A DNA stretch of 64,000 bases, from contig JAQWSC010000009.1 in assembly GCA_029243385.1 (NCBI GenBank), forward strand, positions 46,859-110,858, written 5' to 3'. The notes beneath the pieces were generated by a model. It made no database searches, was not told the origin of the DNA, and was given only the letters and a program-made list of their open reading frames with translations. Below, one piece after another: positions 16,092 through 25,820 of this stretch. A program made the translations under genes and the position numbers. The stretch's first letter is position 1. The number at the start of each line of letters is the position of its first letter. The stretch is from Flavobacteriaceae bacterium (GTDB lineage: Bacteria > Bacteroidota > Bacteroidia > Flavobacteriales > Flavobacteriaceae).

Positions 16092-17419
16092 ACGAGCGTT
16101 TCTTTTTCTACAAAATCAATTCGCACCCAACCAGATTCATCGATTTCTAAAAGTTTGACACTGTGAATAGTGTTGACCCATTCGGGATTCCAGGGCACTC
16201 TTATTTTTACGTAGTTTTCAGTAAACCCATGAATATAACCCTGTTTGTTTTCTGCTTCAAAAAGCACTTTTTTAACCTTTCCTAGTTGACTTTGGTAAAA
16301 ACTTCTTCTTTTTTTTACCGAAAGGCCTCGCAGCATTTTACTGCGCTTTTTTCGAACGTTTACAGGAACAACTCCTTCCATATCAGCGGCCAATGTATTG
16401 TCTCGCTCTGAGTAAGTAAAAACATGCAAATACGAAACATCAAGCTCGCTTAAAAACTGATAGGTTTCCAAAAAAAGAGCATCAGTCTCACCCGGAAATC
16501 CCACAATAACATCAACGCCGATACAGGCGTCTGGCATGTGATTTTTGATTTGTTTTACTCGATCTACATATAATTCTTTTTGATAACGGCGACGCATTTT
16601 TTTTAGCAATTCATTGCTACCGCTTTGTAAAGGAATGTGAAAATGAGGAACAAAAGCATGGCTTTTGGAAACAAATTCTATGGTTTCGTTTTTTAATAAA
16701 TTAGGTTCTATCGATGATATACGAACGCGATCTATTCCTTCTACTCGATCCAACTCTTCCACCAACTCAAAAAATGTGTGTTCGTGTTTTTTATTTCCAA
16801 ACTCTCCTTTTCCATAATCACCGATATTAACTCCTGTCAAAACAATTTCACGAATTCCTTGCGAAGCTATTTCGCTAGCATTATTCAAAACGTTCTGTAG
16901 CGTGTCACTGCGAGAAATTCCTCTAGCCAGGGGAATGGTGCAATAGGTACATTTATAGTCGCAACCATCTTGAACCTTTAAAAAGGCACGCGTTCGATCG
17001 CCCAAAGAATAGCTACCTACATAAAAGTCTGCTTCTTCGATTTCACAAGAATGGACTTCTCCCATTTCATTTTTGGTAAGATCGTTTATGTAGTCCAGCA
17101 CCTTGAATTTCTCGGTAGCTCCTAGCACCAAATCAACTCCGTTTACAGAAGCCAATTCTTCGGGTTTCAATTGTGCGTAACAACCCACAGCGATTACAAA
17201 GGCCGATTCATTCACAGATAAGGCTTGTTTTACCAACGTTTTGAACCGCTTGTCTGCGTTTTCGGTAACCGAACAGGTATTAATCACATAAATATCTGCG
17301 ACCTCAGAAAAATCGACACGATCAAACTCTTCCGAAAATTGACGAGCAATTGTGGAGGTTTCTGCAAAATTTAATTTACAACCCAAAGTATGAAAAGCGA
17401 CTTTTTTGTTCTTCAGCAT
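16088..17419 (-). CDS. mtaB: tRNA t6A37 methylthiotransferase MtaB
   Basis: The 443-residue radical-SAM enzyme adds a methylthio group to t6A at tRNA position 37, giving ms2t6A. The N-terminal domain has Cys14, Cys49 and Cys80 for the auxiliary 4Fe-4S cluster. The radical SAM motif CxxxCxxC is Cys153, Cys157, Cys160 (GCDYKCTYCTIPLARG). A TRAM-like domain follows at the C-terminus. GVNIGDYG and the lack of MiaB-type insertions favour MtaB over MiaB or RimO. The promoter at 17454-17485 overlaps the start of the divergent binding-protein gene. Confidence 0.93.
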   Translation of the reverse strand: MLKNKKVAFHTLGCKLNFAETSTIARQFSEEFDRVDFSEVADIYVINTCSVTENADKRFKTLVKQALSVNESAFVIAVGCYAQLKPEELASVNGVDLVLGATEKFKVLDYINDLTKNEMGEVHSCEIEEADFYVGSYSLGDRTRAFLKVQDGCDYKCTYCTIPLARGISRSDTLQNVLNNASEIASQGIREIVLTGVNIGDYGKGEFGNKKHEHTFFELVEELDRVEGIDRVRISSIEPNLLKNETIEFVSKSHAFVPHFHIPLQSGSNELLKKMRRRYQKELYVDRVKQIKNHMPDACIGVDVIVGFPGETDALFLETYQFLSELDVSYLHVFTYSERDNTLAADMEGVVPVNVRKKRSKMLRGLSVKKRRSFYQSQLGKVKKVLFEAENKQGYIHGFTENYVKIRVPWNPEWVNTIHSVKLLEIDESGWVRIDFVEKETLV

Positions 17420-17453
17420 TTCGCTAACGGTACTAAATGTTTATTTTAGCATG

Positions 17454-17485
17454 CAAATATACCACCTAATTACTGTATGCTCAAA
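17454..17485 (-). promoter_or_regulatory. mtaB promoter
   Basis: TTTG, a 20-base spacer and TATATTTG (17454-17461) on the minus strand match the consensus. The -33 element lies inside the first codons of the divergent gene at 17477, so the two starts are closely packed. Confidence 0.55.
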
Positions 17486-19078
17486 CCGTTGATCCCTATC
17501 GTGATTTTTTTATCCCTCTTTTGGGGATGTACTCCTTCGACCGAAAAGCAACAAGAAAATAATGTATTTCGATACAACGAGCACAGAAATATCAGTTCGT
17601 TGGATCCTGCTTTTGCAAGAAACCCTCAAAACATTTGGCCTGTCAATCAATTGTTTAACGGGTTGGTTCAGTTAGATGATTCTCTCAAAATTCAGGGAGA
17701 TATTGCCCATAAATGGACGATCTCTGAGGGTGGAATTCACTATGATTTTTATCTCAAAAAAGGAGTGTACTTTCATCCCTCTCCTTTTTTTAAAGATTCC
17801 ACTCGAACGGTAGTAGCAGACGATTTTGTATACAGTTTTAATCGCCTCAAAGATCCCAAAGTCGCTTCTCCTGGCGGATGGGTACTTCAACAGGTTTCAA
17901 ATTACAAAGCACTGAATGACAGCGTTTTTCGCATAGAACTCAAACAGCCTTTTTCTTCGTTTTTGGGCGTGCTTAGCATGAAGTACTGCGCTGTTGTTCC
18001 TCACGAAGTGGTCAATGGACTGGGAACTGATTTTAGTAAAAAACCCATTGGAACAGGGCCTTTTTTATTCAAAAACTGGAAAGAAAATCTAAAACTGGTG
18101 TTGCGTAAAAACAACCGTTATTTTGAAAAAGATACTTTGGGCAAACCCCTTCCCTATTTGGAAGCAGTAGCTATTACATTTTTAGAAGACAAACAAAGCG
18201 AATTTATGGCTTTTGTTCAAGGAAATATTGACTTCCTTAATTCATTGGATCCTTCTTACAAAGATGAATTGCTAACCACAAAAGGGAAGTTGCAGCCTCG
18301 TTACGAAAATCAGTTTCGATTGTTGAGTGGGCCCTACTTAAATACCGAATATATGGGTTTGTTTGTAGATGAAAATGAATCAAAATTTGAATCTAAAAAA
18401 CTGCGACAAGCCATCAATATGGCGATTGATCGTAAACAAATGGTAAAATATTTACGCAATAATATTGGATACGCTGCTCACAACGGATTTGTTCCCAAAG
18501 GACTGCAAGGATCGTTTCCCGTAAAAGGATACGAGTATCGACCGTTGGAAGCCAAAAAATGGATTGCGGACTACCTAAAAAAATCAAATAAAGAAACCGT
18601 TTCGATTCAACTAGCCACCGATGCCAATTATTTGGATTTGTGTAAATTCATTCAACAATCGCTTCAAAAAGTAGGACTTGAAGTTGCGATTGATGTTATG
18701 CCAGTGGCTAGTATGCGACAAGCCAAAAGTTCGGGGAAACTCGAAATGTTTAGAGCCAGTTGGATTGCCGACTATCCCGATGCTGAAAATTATTTTTCTT
18801 TGTTTTACTCTAAAAATTTTAGCCCAAGCGGCCCCAATTATACTCATTTTAAAAATGCTACTTTCGATCAGCTATACCAACAGGCTTTGAAAGAAAAATC
18901 TGTTGAAAAAAGACAAGTTTTGTACAACAAAATGGATGAGATTATTGTAGAAGAAGCCCCTGTAATCCCCTTGTACTATGACAAGGTGGTTCGATTTACG
19001 CAAAAAAACGTGACAGGACTGGGGAACAATCCCATCAATATCTTACACCTAAAAAGAGTTAAAAAAATCAGTCTTTAG
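17477..19078 (+). CDS. ABC-type oligopeptide-binding lipoprotein (SBP family 5)
   Basis: The 533-residue protein has a lipoprotein signal (IPIVIFLSLFWGCTPS) and the family 5 solute-binding fold: RYNEHRNISSLDPAFARNP at the start, LFNGLVQLDD, HKWTISEGGIHYDFYLKKGVYFHP, and the hinge PIGTGPFLFKNW. This matches OppA/DppA-type peptide-binding proteins. It tethers to a membrane and would deliver substrate to a permease, but no permease or ATPase gene is adjacent, so the partner must be elsewhere. Ligand unknown. It overlaps the GlmU-like gene by 11 bases tail-to-tail. Confidence 0.92.
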   Translation: MLKPLIPIVIFLSLFWGCTPSTEKQQENNVFRYNEHRNISSLDPAFARNPQNIWPVNQLFNGLVQLDDSLKIQGDIAHKWTISEGGIHYDFYLKKGVYFHPSPFFKDSTRTVVADDFVYSFNRLKDPKVASPGGWVLQQVSNYKALNDSVFRIELKQPFSSFLGVLSMKYCAVVPHEVVNGLGTDFSKKPIGTGPFLFKNWKENLKLVLRKNNRYFEKDTLGKPLPYLEAVAITFLEDKQSEFMAFVQGNIDFLNSLDPSYKDELLTTKGKLQPRYENQFRLLSGPYLNTEYMGLFVDENESKFESKKLRQAINMAIDRKQMVKYLRNNIGYAAHNGFVPKGLQGSFPVKGYEYRPLEAKKWIADYLKKSNKETVSIQLATDANYLDLCKFIQQSLQKVGLEVAIDVMPVASMRQAKSSGKLEMFRASWIADYPDAENYFSLFYSKNFSPSGPNYTHFKNATFDQLYQQALKEKSVEKRQVLYNKMDEIIVEEAPVIPLYYDKVVRFTQKNVTGLGNNPINILHLKRVKKISL

Positions 19079-20243
19079 TCCGAAATTGGGAGGACTGCTC
19101 GAATACATTTCGAAGCATTTTTTCTTCTTTAGAGTCCACAGTAAGTGATTTCCTGCTCTTCATGGCTCGAATAGAGGCAATGGCTTTTTCAAAATTGTAT
19201 GATGAAAATCCGTGAGATCCTCCCCAACTAAAGCTAGGTATAAAAGTTCGCGGAAACCCAGTGCCAAAAATATTAGCTGAAACTCCCACAACTGTTGCCG
19301 TGTTAAACATGGTGTGAATGCCACATCTGCTATGATCAGCCATTAACAACCCGCAAAACTGCAAGGATGTTTTGATGAATTTTTGCGAAGGATAACTCCA
19401 TGCACGAACTTCATCGTAGTTGTTTTTAAGATTGGACGCATCGGTAGCAGCGCCAATATTACACCACTCGCCTACAACGGCATTTCCTATAAATCCATCG
19501 TGCGCCTTATTGGAATAACCAAACACTATTGAATTATTGATCTCACCTCCTACTTTACAGCATGGACCTACAGTCGTTCCTCCATAAATTTTTGCACCCA
19601 TTTTAACAATTGAATTTTCACCCAACGCAAAACTTCCACGTATAAGTACACCCTCCATAACCTTGGCGTTTTTTCCAATATAAATAGGGCCATCTTCTGT
19701 ATTGAGTACCGCGCATTCAACCGAAGCACCGTCTTCAATAAATATTTTACCGTCACCGACTATTCGATTGGAAGATGAAATAGGAGAAGATGTGCGGTTG
19801 TGAGTAAAAATTTCAAAGTCATCTTTAAGGGCTTGAGCATTGTTAAGAAACAAATCCCATGGATGACGAATTATCGTAAGCGGAGCTGAAAACGCGACAG
19901 TTTCAAAATCTCCCATGTCAGATTGCGAAAAGGAATTTGACCCCACATAAGCAATGAGTTCGTTGTCCTTGACTAGCTTTTGACCTGATGAAAGCTTTTG
20001 CAGTGCTTGAACCAAAAGTAAATTGGGCAAACAAGTAGCATGAATCCTAAGATGTTCTTTCTGGGCAGCACCCGGATACATTTCAGATAGGTAATCCTCT
20101 GTATCTGTGAATGTAGAAGTCGAAAGATAATGATTCCACTTTTCACGAAGTGTTGACATTCCTATTCGAATCTCTGCAACAGGTCGCGTAAAGGTAAATG
20201 GAAGTAAAAAATTTCTGTAAGGTCCGTCAAACAGGCTAACCAT
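19068..20243 (-). CDS. GlmU-family protein with left-handed beta-helix, degenerate nucleotidyltransferase half
   Basis: The 391-residue protein begins MVSLFDGPYRNFLLPFTFTRP, a Bacteroidota variant of a sugar nucleotidyltransferase in which the usual GxGTRM nucleotide loop is missing. The C-terminal part has hexapeptide repeats of a left-handed beta-helix (IYIGKNAKVMEGVLIRG, IGAATDASNLKNNY, IFGTGFPRTFIPSF). NCBI-type names for this group are GlmU family protein. It may make or modify a sugar nucleotide; catalytic competence of the first half is doubtful. A housekeeping -7 box precedes it. It is not the canonical bifunctional GlmU (about 450 residues). Confidence 0.8.
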   Translation of the reverse strand: MVSLFDGPYRNFLLPFTFTRPVAEIRIGMSTLREKWNHYLSTSTFTDTEDYLSEMYPGAAQKEHLRIHATCLPNLLLVQALQKLSSGQKLVKDNELIAYVGSNSFSQSDMGDFETVAFSAPLTIIRHPWDLFLNNAQALKDDFEIFTHNRTSSPISSSNRIVGDGKIFIEDGASVECAVLNTEDGPIYIGKNAKVMEGVLIRGSFALGENSIVKMGAKIYGGTTVGPCCKVGGEINNSIVFGYSNKAHDGFIGNAVVGEWCNIGAATDASNLKNNYDEVRAWSYPSQKFIKTSLQFCGLLMADHSRCGIHTMFNTATVVGVSANIFGTGFPRTFIPSFSWGGSHGFSSYNFEKAIASIRAMKSRKSLTVDSKEEKMLRNVFEQSSQFRTKD

Positions 20244-20260
20244 AATTGTTTTGTTTAATG

Positions 20261-20288
20261 CAAATATACCGAAAGCTTATTCCACAAA
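20261..20288 (-). promoter_or_regulatory. Promoter of GlmU-like gene
   Basis: TTTG, a 16-base spacer and TATATTTG (20261-20268) on the minus strand; the TTTG is part of the T-run of the rpmE2 terminator. Confidence 0.5.
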
Positions 20289-20311
20289 AAAACCTCCGTA
20301 AAAACGGAGGC
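20285..20311 (-). terminator. Intrinsic terminator of rpmE2
   Basis: On the minus strand GCCTCCGT, a short T loop, ACGGAGG and a T7 run form a strong hairpin 26 bases after the L31 stop. Confidence 0.88.
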
Positions 20312-20336
20312 TTGTATGATGATGCGCAAAAAACAA

Positions 20337-20588
20337 TTATTTTTTGAATTTCGCGTATTTGGTTTTGAATTTATCAATACGTCCTGCAGTATCAACCAAT
20401 TTAGATTTTCCAGTGTAGAAAGGGTGCGAAGTTCTAGAAATCTCTAACTTCACCAAAGGGTACTCAACACCTTCAACGTCAATGGTTTCTTTTGTATCAA
20501 CTGTTGATTTGGTAATAAACACATCTTCGTTAGACATGTCTTTGAATGCTACCAATCTGTAATTTTCTGGGTGAACACCTTGTTTCAT
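20337..20588 (-). CDS. rpmE2: 50S ribosomal protein L31, type B (zinc-free form)
   Basis: The 83-residue protein (MKQGVHPENYRLVAFKDMS at the start, SRTSHPFYTGKSKLVDTAGRIDKF near the end) is the longer type B L31. It contains no cysteine, so it is the zinc-independent version. In bacteria that have both forms, type B replaces the zinc-binding form under zinc limitation; here no second copy is in the window. It is a single-gene unit with its own promoter and terminator. Confidence 0.97.
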   Translation of the reverse strand: MKQGVHPENYRLVAFKDMSNEDVFITKSTVDTKETIDVEGVEYPLVKLEISRTSHPFYTGKSKLVDTAGRIDKFKTKYAKFKK

Positions 20589-20627
20589 AACTTGTAAATT
20601 TTAAAAATCTATCTTCTAAATCGGCTG

Positions 20628-20657
20628 CAAATTTAATTCTTTTTTATAAATTTACAA
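20628..20657 (-). promoter_or_regulatory. rpmE2 promoter
   Basis: TTG, a 19-base spacer and TAAATTTG (20628-20635) on the minus strand match the Bacteroidota consensus. Confidence 0.55.
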
Positions 20658-20736
20658 TCATAATAACTCACAAAAAAGCACTTTTTTAAAATTTGCTATT
20701 GTTAAACCAGCATACTTATACCAAAAAACCATCCCA

Positions 20737-21258
20737 ATGAACGCTCAAACACAAATCAGAAAACATATTTCGATAAATTATGGCCTTATTTCAGGAGGCA
20801 TTGGAGTTGTATTTTCATTAATGCTATACTTCATGGATGCACTCTATAATCAAGACAGCACTACGCAATGGGTCACAACAACCATCAGTGTAGTCATTAT
20901 AGTATCGGGAATTGTTGCTTTTAAAAAATCAAACGAAGGATTTATTTCTCTTGGAGAAAGCATCAAATTGAGTCTTGGAATTTCTTTGGTAAGCGCTCTT
21001 GTTACTTGCGTTTATATGATTCTATTAGCTAATGTTATAGAACCTGATTTTTATCACAATCTTTTTGAAAGCGGTAAAGCAGCAGCTCTTGAACAAAATC
21101 CTAAAATGACCAGTGAGCAATTGGATCAAATGGTAGAAATGCAGAAAAAGTTCTCTTGGGTTACTTATCCTGCTATTTTAATCATGAGCTTATTATTAGG
21201 CCTTGTTGTAGGACTTGTTACTGGATTGTTTGTGAAAAAATCAAAACCAGAATATTAA
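20737..21258 (+). CDS. DUF4199 membrane protein
   Basis: The 173-residue protein has four predicted transmembrane helices (about 17-36, 45-62, 78-101 and 145-167) with a charged loop of about 40 residues between the third and fourth (ESGKAAALEQNPKMTSEQLDQMVEMQKK). This layout is the DUF4199 family of Bacteroidota, function unknown. It lies 16 bases before a glycosyltransferase gene on the same strand and is probably co-transcribed, as often seen in Flavobacteriaceae, so a role linked to glycan lipid handling is possible but unproven. Confidence 0.85.
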   Translation: MNAQTQIRKHISINYGLISGGIGVVFSLMLYFMDALYNQDSTTQWVTTTISVVIIVSGIVAFKKSNEGFISLGESIKLSLGISLVSALVTCVYMILLANVIEPDFYHNLFESGKAAALEQNPKMTSEQLDQMVEMQKKFSWVTYPAILIMSLLLGLVVGLVTGLFVKKSKPEY

Positions 21259-21274
21259 TCTCTCAACACACTTC

Positions 21275-22219
21275 ATGCAAATATCGATTGTCATTCCCTT
21301 ACTAAACGAAGAAGAATCGTTGCATGAACTTCACGATTGGATTGTTTCGGTAATGAAACAAAACTCTTTGACCTACGAAATCATTTTTGTTGATGATGGA
21401 AGTAGTGACAGATCGTGGGAATGTGTGCACTCTTTGGCCCAAAAGAATACAGCGGTTAAAGGAATTCGTTTTATGCGAAATTTTGGAAAATCACAAGCAT
21501 TGCATGCTGGCTTTAATAAAGCAGCAGGAGATGTCGTAATCACAATGGATGCAGACCTTCAAGACAATCCCGAAGAAATCCCTGGTTTGTTTCATAAAAT
21601 AATGCACGATAATTACGACTTGGTTTCGGGTTGGAAAAAAAAACGGTACGATTCCATCTTGTTTAAAAACTTACCTTCAAAATTGTTCAATTGGGCCGCA
21701 CGAAAAACTTCCGGAATCAAATTAAACGATTTTAATTGCGGGTTGAAGGCCTACAAAAAGTCGGTAGTCAAAACCATTGAAGTTTACGGTGAAATGCATC
21801 GTTACATCCCTGTCTTAGCCAAGCATGCTGGATTTTCTGGGATTGGAGAACAAATCGTAAAGCATCAATCACGTAAATACGGAAAAACAAAATTTGGCGC
21901 CGATCGATTTGTTAAAGGTTTTTTGGACTTAATAACCCTTTGGTTTATCCAAAGATTTGGAAAACGACCCATGCACTTTTTTGGGCTAATTGGCTCTCTC
22001 ATGCTATTGATTGGTTTTGGTTTTGCACTCTTTTTGGGGATTGACAAACTTTATATCGACACTTCTGGGAGACTAATCACCCAACGACCCGAATTTTATA
22101 TCGCCTTGATTACTATGGTTATTGGGTCGCAATTTTTTCTAGCTGGTTTTTTGGGAGAAATCATTCTTCGAAACGGAATTCAAAAGCAACGTTATTTTAT
22201 TCAAGAAACTATTTCCTAA
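21275..22219 (+). CDS. Family 2 glycosyltransferase, polyprenyl-phosphate sugar synthase type
   Basis: The 314-residue protein has a GT-A domain (ISIVIPLLNEEESL, FVDDGSSDRSW, and DADLQD as the metal-binding DxD) and two C-terminal transmembrane helices (about 235-258 and 271-295). FNCGLKAYKKSVVK is typical of the GtrB/DPM1 group that moves glucose or mannose from a nucleotide sugar to undecaprenyl phosphate. The product would feed extracytoplasmic glycosylation or polymer modification. The exact sugar is unknown. Confidence 0.9.
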   Translation: MQISIVIPLLNEEESLHELHDWIVSVMKQNSLTYEIIFVDDGSSDRSWECVHSLAQKNTAVKGIRFMRNFGKSQALHAGFNKAAGDVVITMDADLQDNPEEIPGLFHKIMHDNYDLVSGWKKKRYDSILFKNLPSKLFNWAARKTSGIKLNDFNCGLKAYKKSVVKTIEVYGEMHRYIPVLAKHAGFSGIGEQIVKHQSRKYGKTKFGADRFVKGFLDLITLWFIQRFGKRPMHFFGLIGSLMLLIGFGFALFLGIDKLYIDTSGRLITQRPEFYIALITMVIGSQFFLAGFLGEIILRNGIQKQRYFIQETIS

Positions 22220-22246
22220 ACATTCGAAAACTCATAATGTTTTGAT

Positions 22247-22254
22247 TATTTTTG
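22247..22254 (+). promoter_or_regulatory. Putative -7 box of phosphosugar mutase gene
   Basis: TATTTTTG followed by CG lies 21 bases before the ATG at 22276; no clear -33 element. Confidence 0.45.
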
Positions 22255-22275
22255 CGACGTATATTTAATCTGACT

Positions 22276-23991
22276 ATGAATAACGAAACTTTTGTTCAAA
22301 ACGCATTGGCTTGGGAAAACGAGCCTTTCGATTCAGCCACGCAACAAGCAACCCAAAAACTAAAAAAAGAAAATCCCGAAGCCTTTGAGGATGCATTTTA
22401 TAAAAACCTCGAATTTGGAACCGGCGGAATGCGCGGTGTTATGGGAATAGGAACCAATCGTGTGAATCGATATACGTTTGGAAGAAATACTCAGGGAATT
22501 GCCAATTATTTAAAAAAACAATTTCCCGAAGAAAACCTAAAAGTAGTTATTGCTTTTGACTGCAGGCACCAAAGCGACACACTTGCAAAAACCGTAGCCG
22601 CTATTTTTTCCGCCAATGACATTCAAGTATATCTGTTTTCATCGCTTCGGCCTACGCCCGAACTCTCATTTGCTGTTAAAGAATTGAATTGTCAATGCGG
22701 AATTGTATTAACCGCATCTCACAATCCGCCTGAATACAACGGATATAAAGTGTATTGGAAAGATGGAGGACAAATTGTACCTCCACAAGATGCTGCTATT
22801 GTAAATGAGATTGAATCTGTAGATTTCAACGACATATTGTTTACGGAAAAGGCTTCCAAAATCGAGATTATTGATAAAGAAGTGGACGATTCGTTTATCG
22901 ATGCTTCGATTCAAAACGGACGAATTGCTACTGCCAACCGAGACGGTTTTAAAATTGTATTTACTCCCTTACACGGAACCTCTGTTACTATTTTACCTCA
23001 AGTTCTTGAAAAATCGGGATACAGTCAACTTCATGTGGTGGAAGAACAAGCTACACCGGATGGTGATTTTCCAACCGTAGTTTCTCCCAACCCTGAAGAA
23101 ACCGAAGCACTTACCATCGCCATGGGAATTGCCAAAAAAACAAATGCAGACATGGTTATTGGAACCGATCCCGACGCAGATCGATTGGGAATAGTAGTAC
23201 GAAACCACGATCAGCAACTGGTGATTCTCAACGGCAATCAAGCTATGATGGTAATGACTCACTTTTTGTTGGAAAAACACAAACAAAACAACACCCTTTC
23301 CAAAAATGCTTTTGTTGGATCTACGGTCGTTTCTACTCCAATGATTCAGCGATTGACTGAAGCTTACGGTGTAGAGTGTAAATTGGGGCTTACTGGTTTT
23401 AAGTGGATTGCAAAAATGATTGAAGACTTTCCCGACCAACAATTTATTGGCGGTGGAGAAGAAAGTTTTGGTTTTATGGTGGGCGATTTTGTTCGGGACA
23501 AAGATGCAATTACCTCCTCGCTTTTGGCTTGTGAAATTGCGGCAGAGGCCAAAACCAATGGTCGCACATTTTTTGATACCCTCATAGCCTGTTATATCAA
23601 ATACGGTTTTTATAAAGAACGATTGATTTCTATTGTAAAGAAGGGCAAACAAGGTGCTTCTGAAATTCAAAATATTATGAAATCACTTCGAAGCAACCCT
23701 CTAACACACATCAACGGAAGTGCTGTTTGTCGTATTGAAGACTATGAAAACAGTACGCTATCACTCCCTTTGCAAGGAAAAACAGAAGAACTTCCTTTTC
23801 CAAAATCCAATGTTTTGATTTACGAAACTGAGGAAGGAACTCGCATTGCCGCTCGACCAAGTGGCACCGAACCCAAAATAAAGTTTTACTTTAGCGTCAA
23901 CACAAAACTTGATTCTGCAGACAAATTCAAGGAAACAGAAGCTGTTTTGGATCAAAAAATTGAACGAATTATTTCCGAAATGGACCTTTAG
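22276..23991 (+). CDS. Phospho-sugar mutase (phosphoglucomutase/phosphomannomutase)
   Basis: I chose the ATG at 22276 (MNNETFVQNALAWENEPF) rather than 22252, because it follows the -7 box and matches the family start. The 571-residue enzyme carries all four alpha-D-phosphohexomutase motifs: TASHNP with the phosphorylated Ser, GTDPDADR for Mg, GGEESFG for sugar binding and RPSGTEPK for phosphate. It interconverts hexose 1- and 6-phosphates. It leads into an ABC exporter gene two bases downstream, so the pair is one transcription unit. Confidence 0.93.
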   Translation: MNNETFVQNALAWENEPFDSATQQATQKLKKENPEAFEDAFYKNLEFGTGGMRGVMGIGTNRVNRYTFGRNTQGIANYLKKQFPEENLKVVIAFDCRHQSDTLAKTVAAIFSANDIQVYLFSSLRPTPELSFAVKELNCQCGIVLTASHNPPEYNGYKVYWKDGGQIVPPQDAAIVNEIESVDFNDILFTEKASKIEIIDKEVDDSFIDASIQNGRIATANRDGFKIVFTPLHGTSVTILPQVLEKSGYSQLHVVEEQATPDGDFPTVVSPNPEETEALTIAMGIAKKTNADMVIGTDPDADRLGIVVRNHDQQLVILNGNQAMMVMTHFLLEKHKQNNTLSKNAFVGSTVVSTPMIQRLTEAYGVECKLGLTGFKWIAKMIEDFPDQQFIGGGEESFGFMVGDFVRDKDAITSSLLACEIAAEAKTNGRTFFDTLIACYIKYGFYKERLISIVKKGKQGASEIQNIMKSLRSNPLTHINGSAVCRIEDYENSTLSLPLQGKTEELPFPKSNVLIYETEEGTRIAARPSGTEPKIKFYFSVNTKLDSADKFKETEAVLDQKIERIISEMDL

Positions 23992-23993
23992 CA

Positions 23994-25817
23994 GTGAATT
24001 ATTTTATAAAAATATTAGCGTTTGCCAAGCCTTACAGTAAATTTATGTATCTCAACATATTTTTTAATGTTTTGTATGCTTTGTTCAGTGCGCTATCATT
24101 TTTGGTGCTCATGCCCATGCTCAAGGTTTTGTTTGGAAAAAACAAAACCACATACGAAAAACCAGAATTTACTGGGATTGGAGAATTGAGCGAATACGCC
24201 CAATCGTATCTCAATTATGAAGTAACACAGTATGCTGGCGAAGACTCTCACAAAGCGCTGTTAGTGGTTATCAGTCTAATTTTAATTGTTTTTCTTTTAA
24301 AGAATCTGTTCAATTATGCAGCCATGTTTTTTATCACTTTTCTAAGAAATGGCGTATTGAAAGACTTACGAAATGAGCTGCATAAAAAAACCATGGAGCT
24401 TCCGTTGTCCTACTTTTCTGAAAAGAAAAAAGGAGACGTCATTGCTCGTATCACTTCTGATGTGTTGGAAATTCAACATTCTTTTTTATCAATTTTAGAA
24501 TTGTTAGTTAGGGATCCGCTTGCCATTTTATTTACTCTTGGCGCCATGTTTTTATTGAGTATTAAATTGACAATTTTTGTATTGATCTTTATTCCTTTGG
24601 CAGGAGTTGTAATCTCATTAATTGGAAAGTCTCTCAAGAAAAAATCCGACCGTGTTCAAAAAGAACAAGGAGAGTTTTTGTCTATCATTGAAGAAACAAT
24701 CAACGGACTTCGCATTATCAAAGGTTTTAATGCCGAAGCTGTTTTTGGGAAAAAATTCAAGCATACTACCGAGCGTTTTTATCGGTTTTCAAACAGTTTA
24801 TTGAATCGTCATAACCTAGCAAGTCCCGTAAGCGAATTTTTGGGAATCGCTGTCATAGGAACTTTGTTGTTGTATGGGGGACAATTGGTGTTTGTTGAGC
24901 AAAGTCTTGACCCTGAAGTGTTTTTGACATACATAGCACTATCCTACGGTGTATTAACGCCGGCAAAATCAATTAGCAAAGCTTCTTATGTTGTCAAAAA
25001 AGGAAACGCAGCAGCAGAACGAGTTTTGGAAATACTGGAAACGGTTTCCCATATACAAGACCCTGAAAACCCTGTCGAAAAAAAATCCTTTGACTCAGAA
25101 ATTGAGTTGAAAGACGTTTCGTTTCAATACGAAGAAAATCAGGTGCTCTCCTCAATATCTTTGACCATTCCCAAAGGAAAAACAGTAGCATTGGTCGGGC
25201 AATCGGGTAGCGGTAAAACAACCATTTCTAATCTTATCCCAAGACTTTATGACGTTTCCAAAGGATCTATTCTGATTGATGGTGTTGACATACGTTCTAT
25301 TACCAAAAAAACATTGAGAGGCTTTATGGGGATGGTAACCCAAGATTCGATTCTCTTCAATGATACGGTAACTAACAATCTGCTTTTTGGAAACACAAAT
25401 GCCACCCGTGAAGATATGATTGCTGCAGCCAAAATTGCCAATGCCCACGATTTTATTATGGAGCTCCCTGAAGGCTACGAAACTTCTATAGGAGACGGAG
25501 GAAACAAACTTTCGGGAGGACAAAAACAACGCTTATCAATTGCTAGAGCCGTTCTTAAAAACCCTCCCATAATGATTTTGGACGAAGCCACCTCGGCGTT
25601 GGACACAGAGTCAGAACAAATGGTTCAAGAGGCACTTAATAAAATGATGGAAAACAGAACATCGCTAGTTATTGCACATCGTTTGTCAACTATTCAAAAA
25701 GCCGACACAATTGTGGTGCTTCAAAAAGGAAGCATTGTGGAACAAGGAAAACACAATGAACTGATTAAAAAAGAAGGTGTTTACAAAAAACTGATTGATC
25801 TTCAATCTTTTGGGTAA
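23994..25817 (+). CDS. ABC exporter, MsbA-type half transporter
   Basis: The 607-residue protein starts at a GTG two bases after the mutase stop. It has a six-helix membrane domain (about 1-340) and a C-terminal ATPase: Walker A GQSGSGKTT, signature LSGGQKQR, Walker B IMILDEATSALD and switch His in IAHRLST. It works as a homodimer and exports a lipid, peptide or drug; similarity to MsbA suggests lipid A or other lipids. The coupling with a hexose mutase and the nearby glycosyltransferase fits an envelope glycan or lipid job, but this is inference. Confidence 0.92.
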   Translation: MNYFIKILAFAKPYSKFMYLNIFFNVLYALFSALSFLVLMPMLKVLFGKNKTTYEKPEFTGIGELSEYAQSYLNYEVTQYAGEDSHKALLVVISLILIVFLLKNLFNYAAMFFITFLRNGVLKDLRNELHKKTMELPLSYFSEKKKGDVIARITSDVLEIQHSFLSILELLVRDPLAILFTLGAMFLLSIKLTIFVLIFIPLAGVVISLIGKSLKKKSDRVQKEQGEFLSIIEETINGLRIIKGFNAEAVFGKKFKHTTERFYRFSNSLLNRHNLASPVSEFLGIAVIGTLLLYGGQLVFVEQSLDPEVFLTYIALSYGVLTPAKSISKASYVVKKGNAAAERVLEILETVSHIQDPENPVEKKSFDSEIELKDVSFQYEENQVLSSISLTIPKGKTVALVGQSGSGKTTISNLIPRLYDVSKGSILIDGVDIRSITKKTLRGFMGMVTQDSILFNDTVTNNLLFGNTNATREDMIAAAKIANAHDFIMELPEGYETSIGDGGNKLSGGQKQRLSIARAVLKNPPIMILDEATSALDTESEQMVQEALNKMMENRTSLVIAHRLSTIQKADTIVVLQKGSIVEQGKHNELIKKEGVYKKLIDLQSFG

Positions 25818-25820
25818 TTA

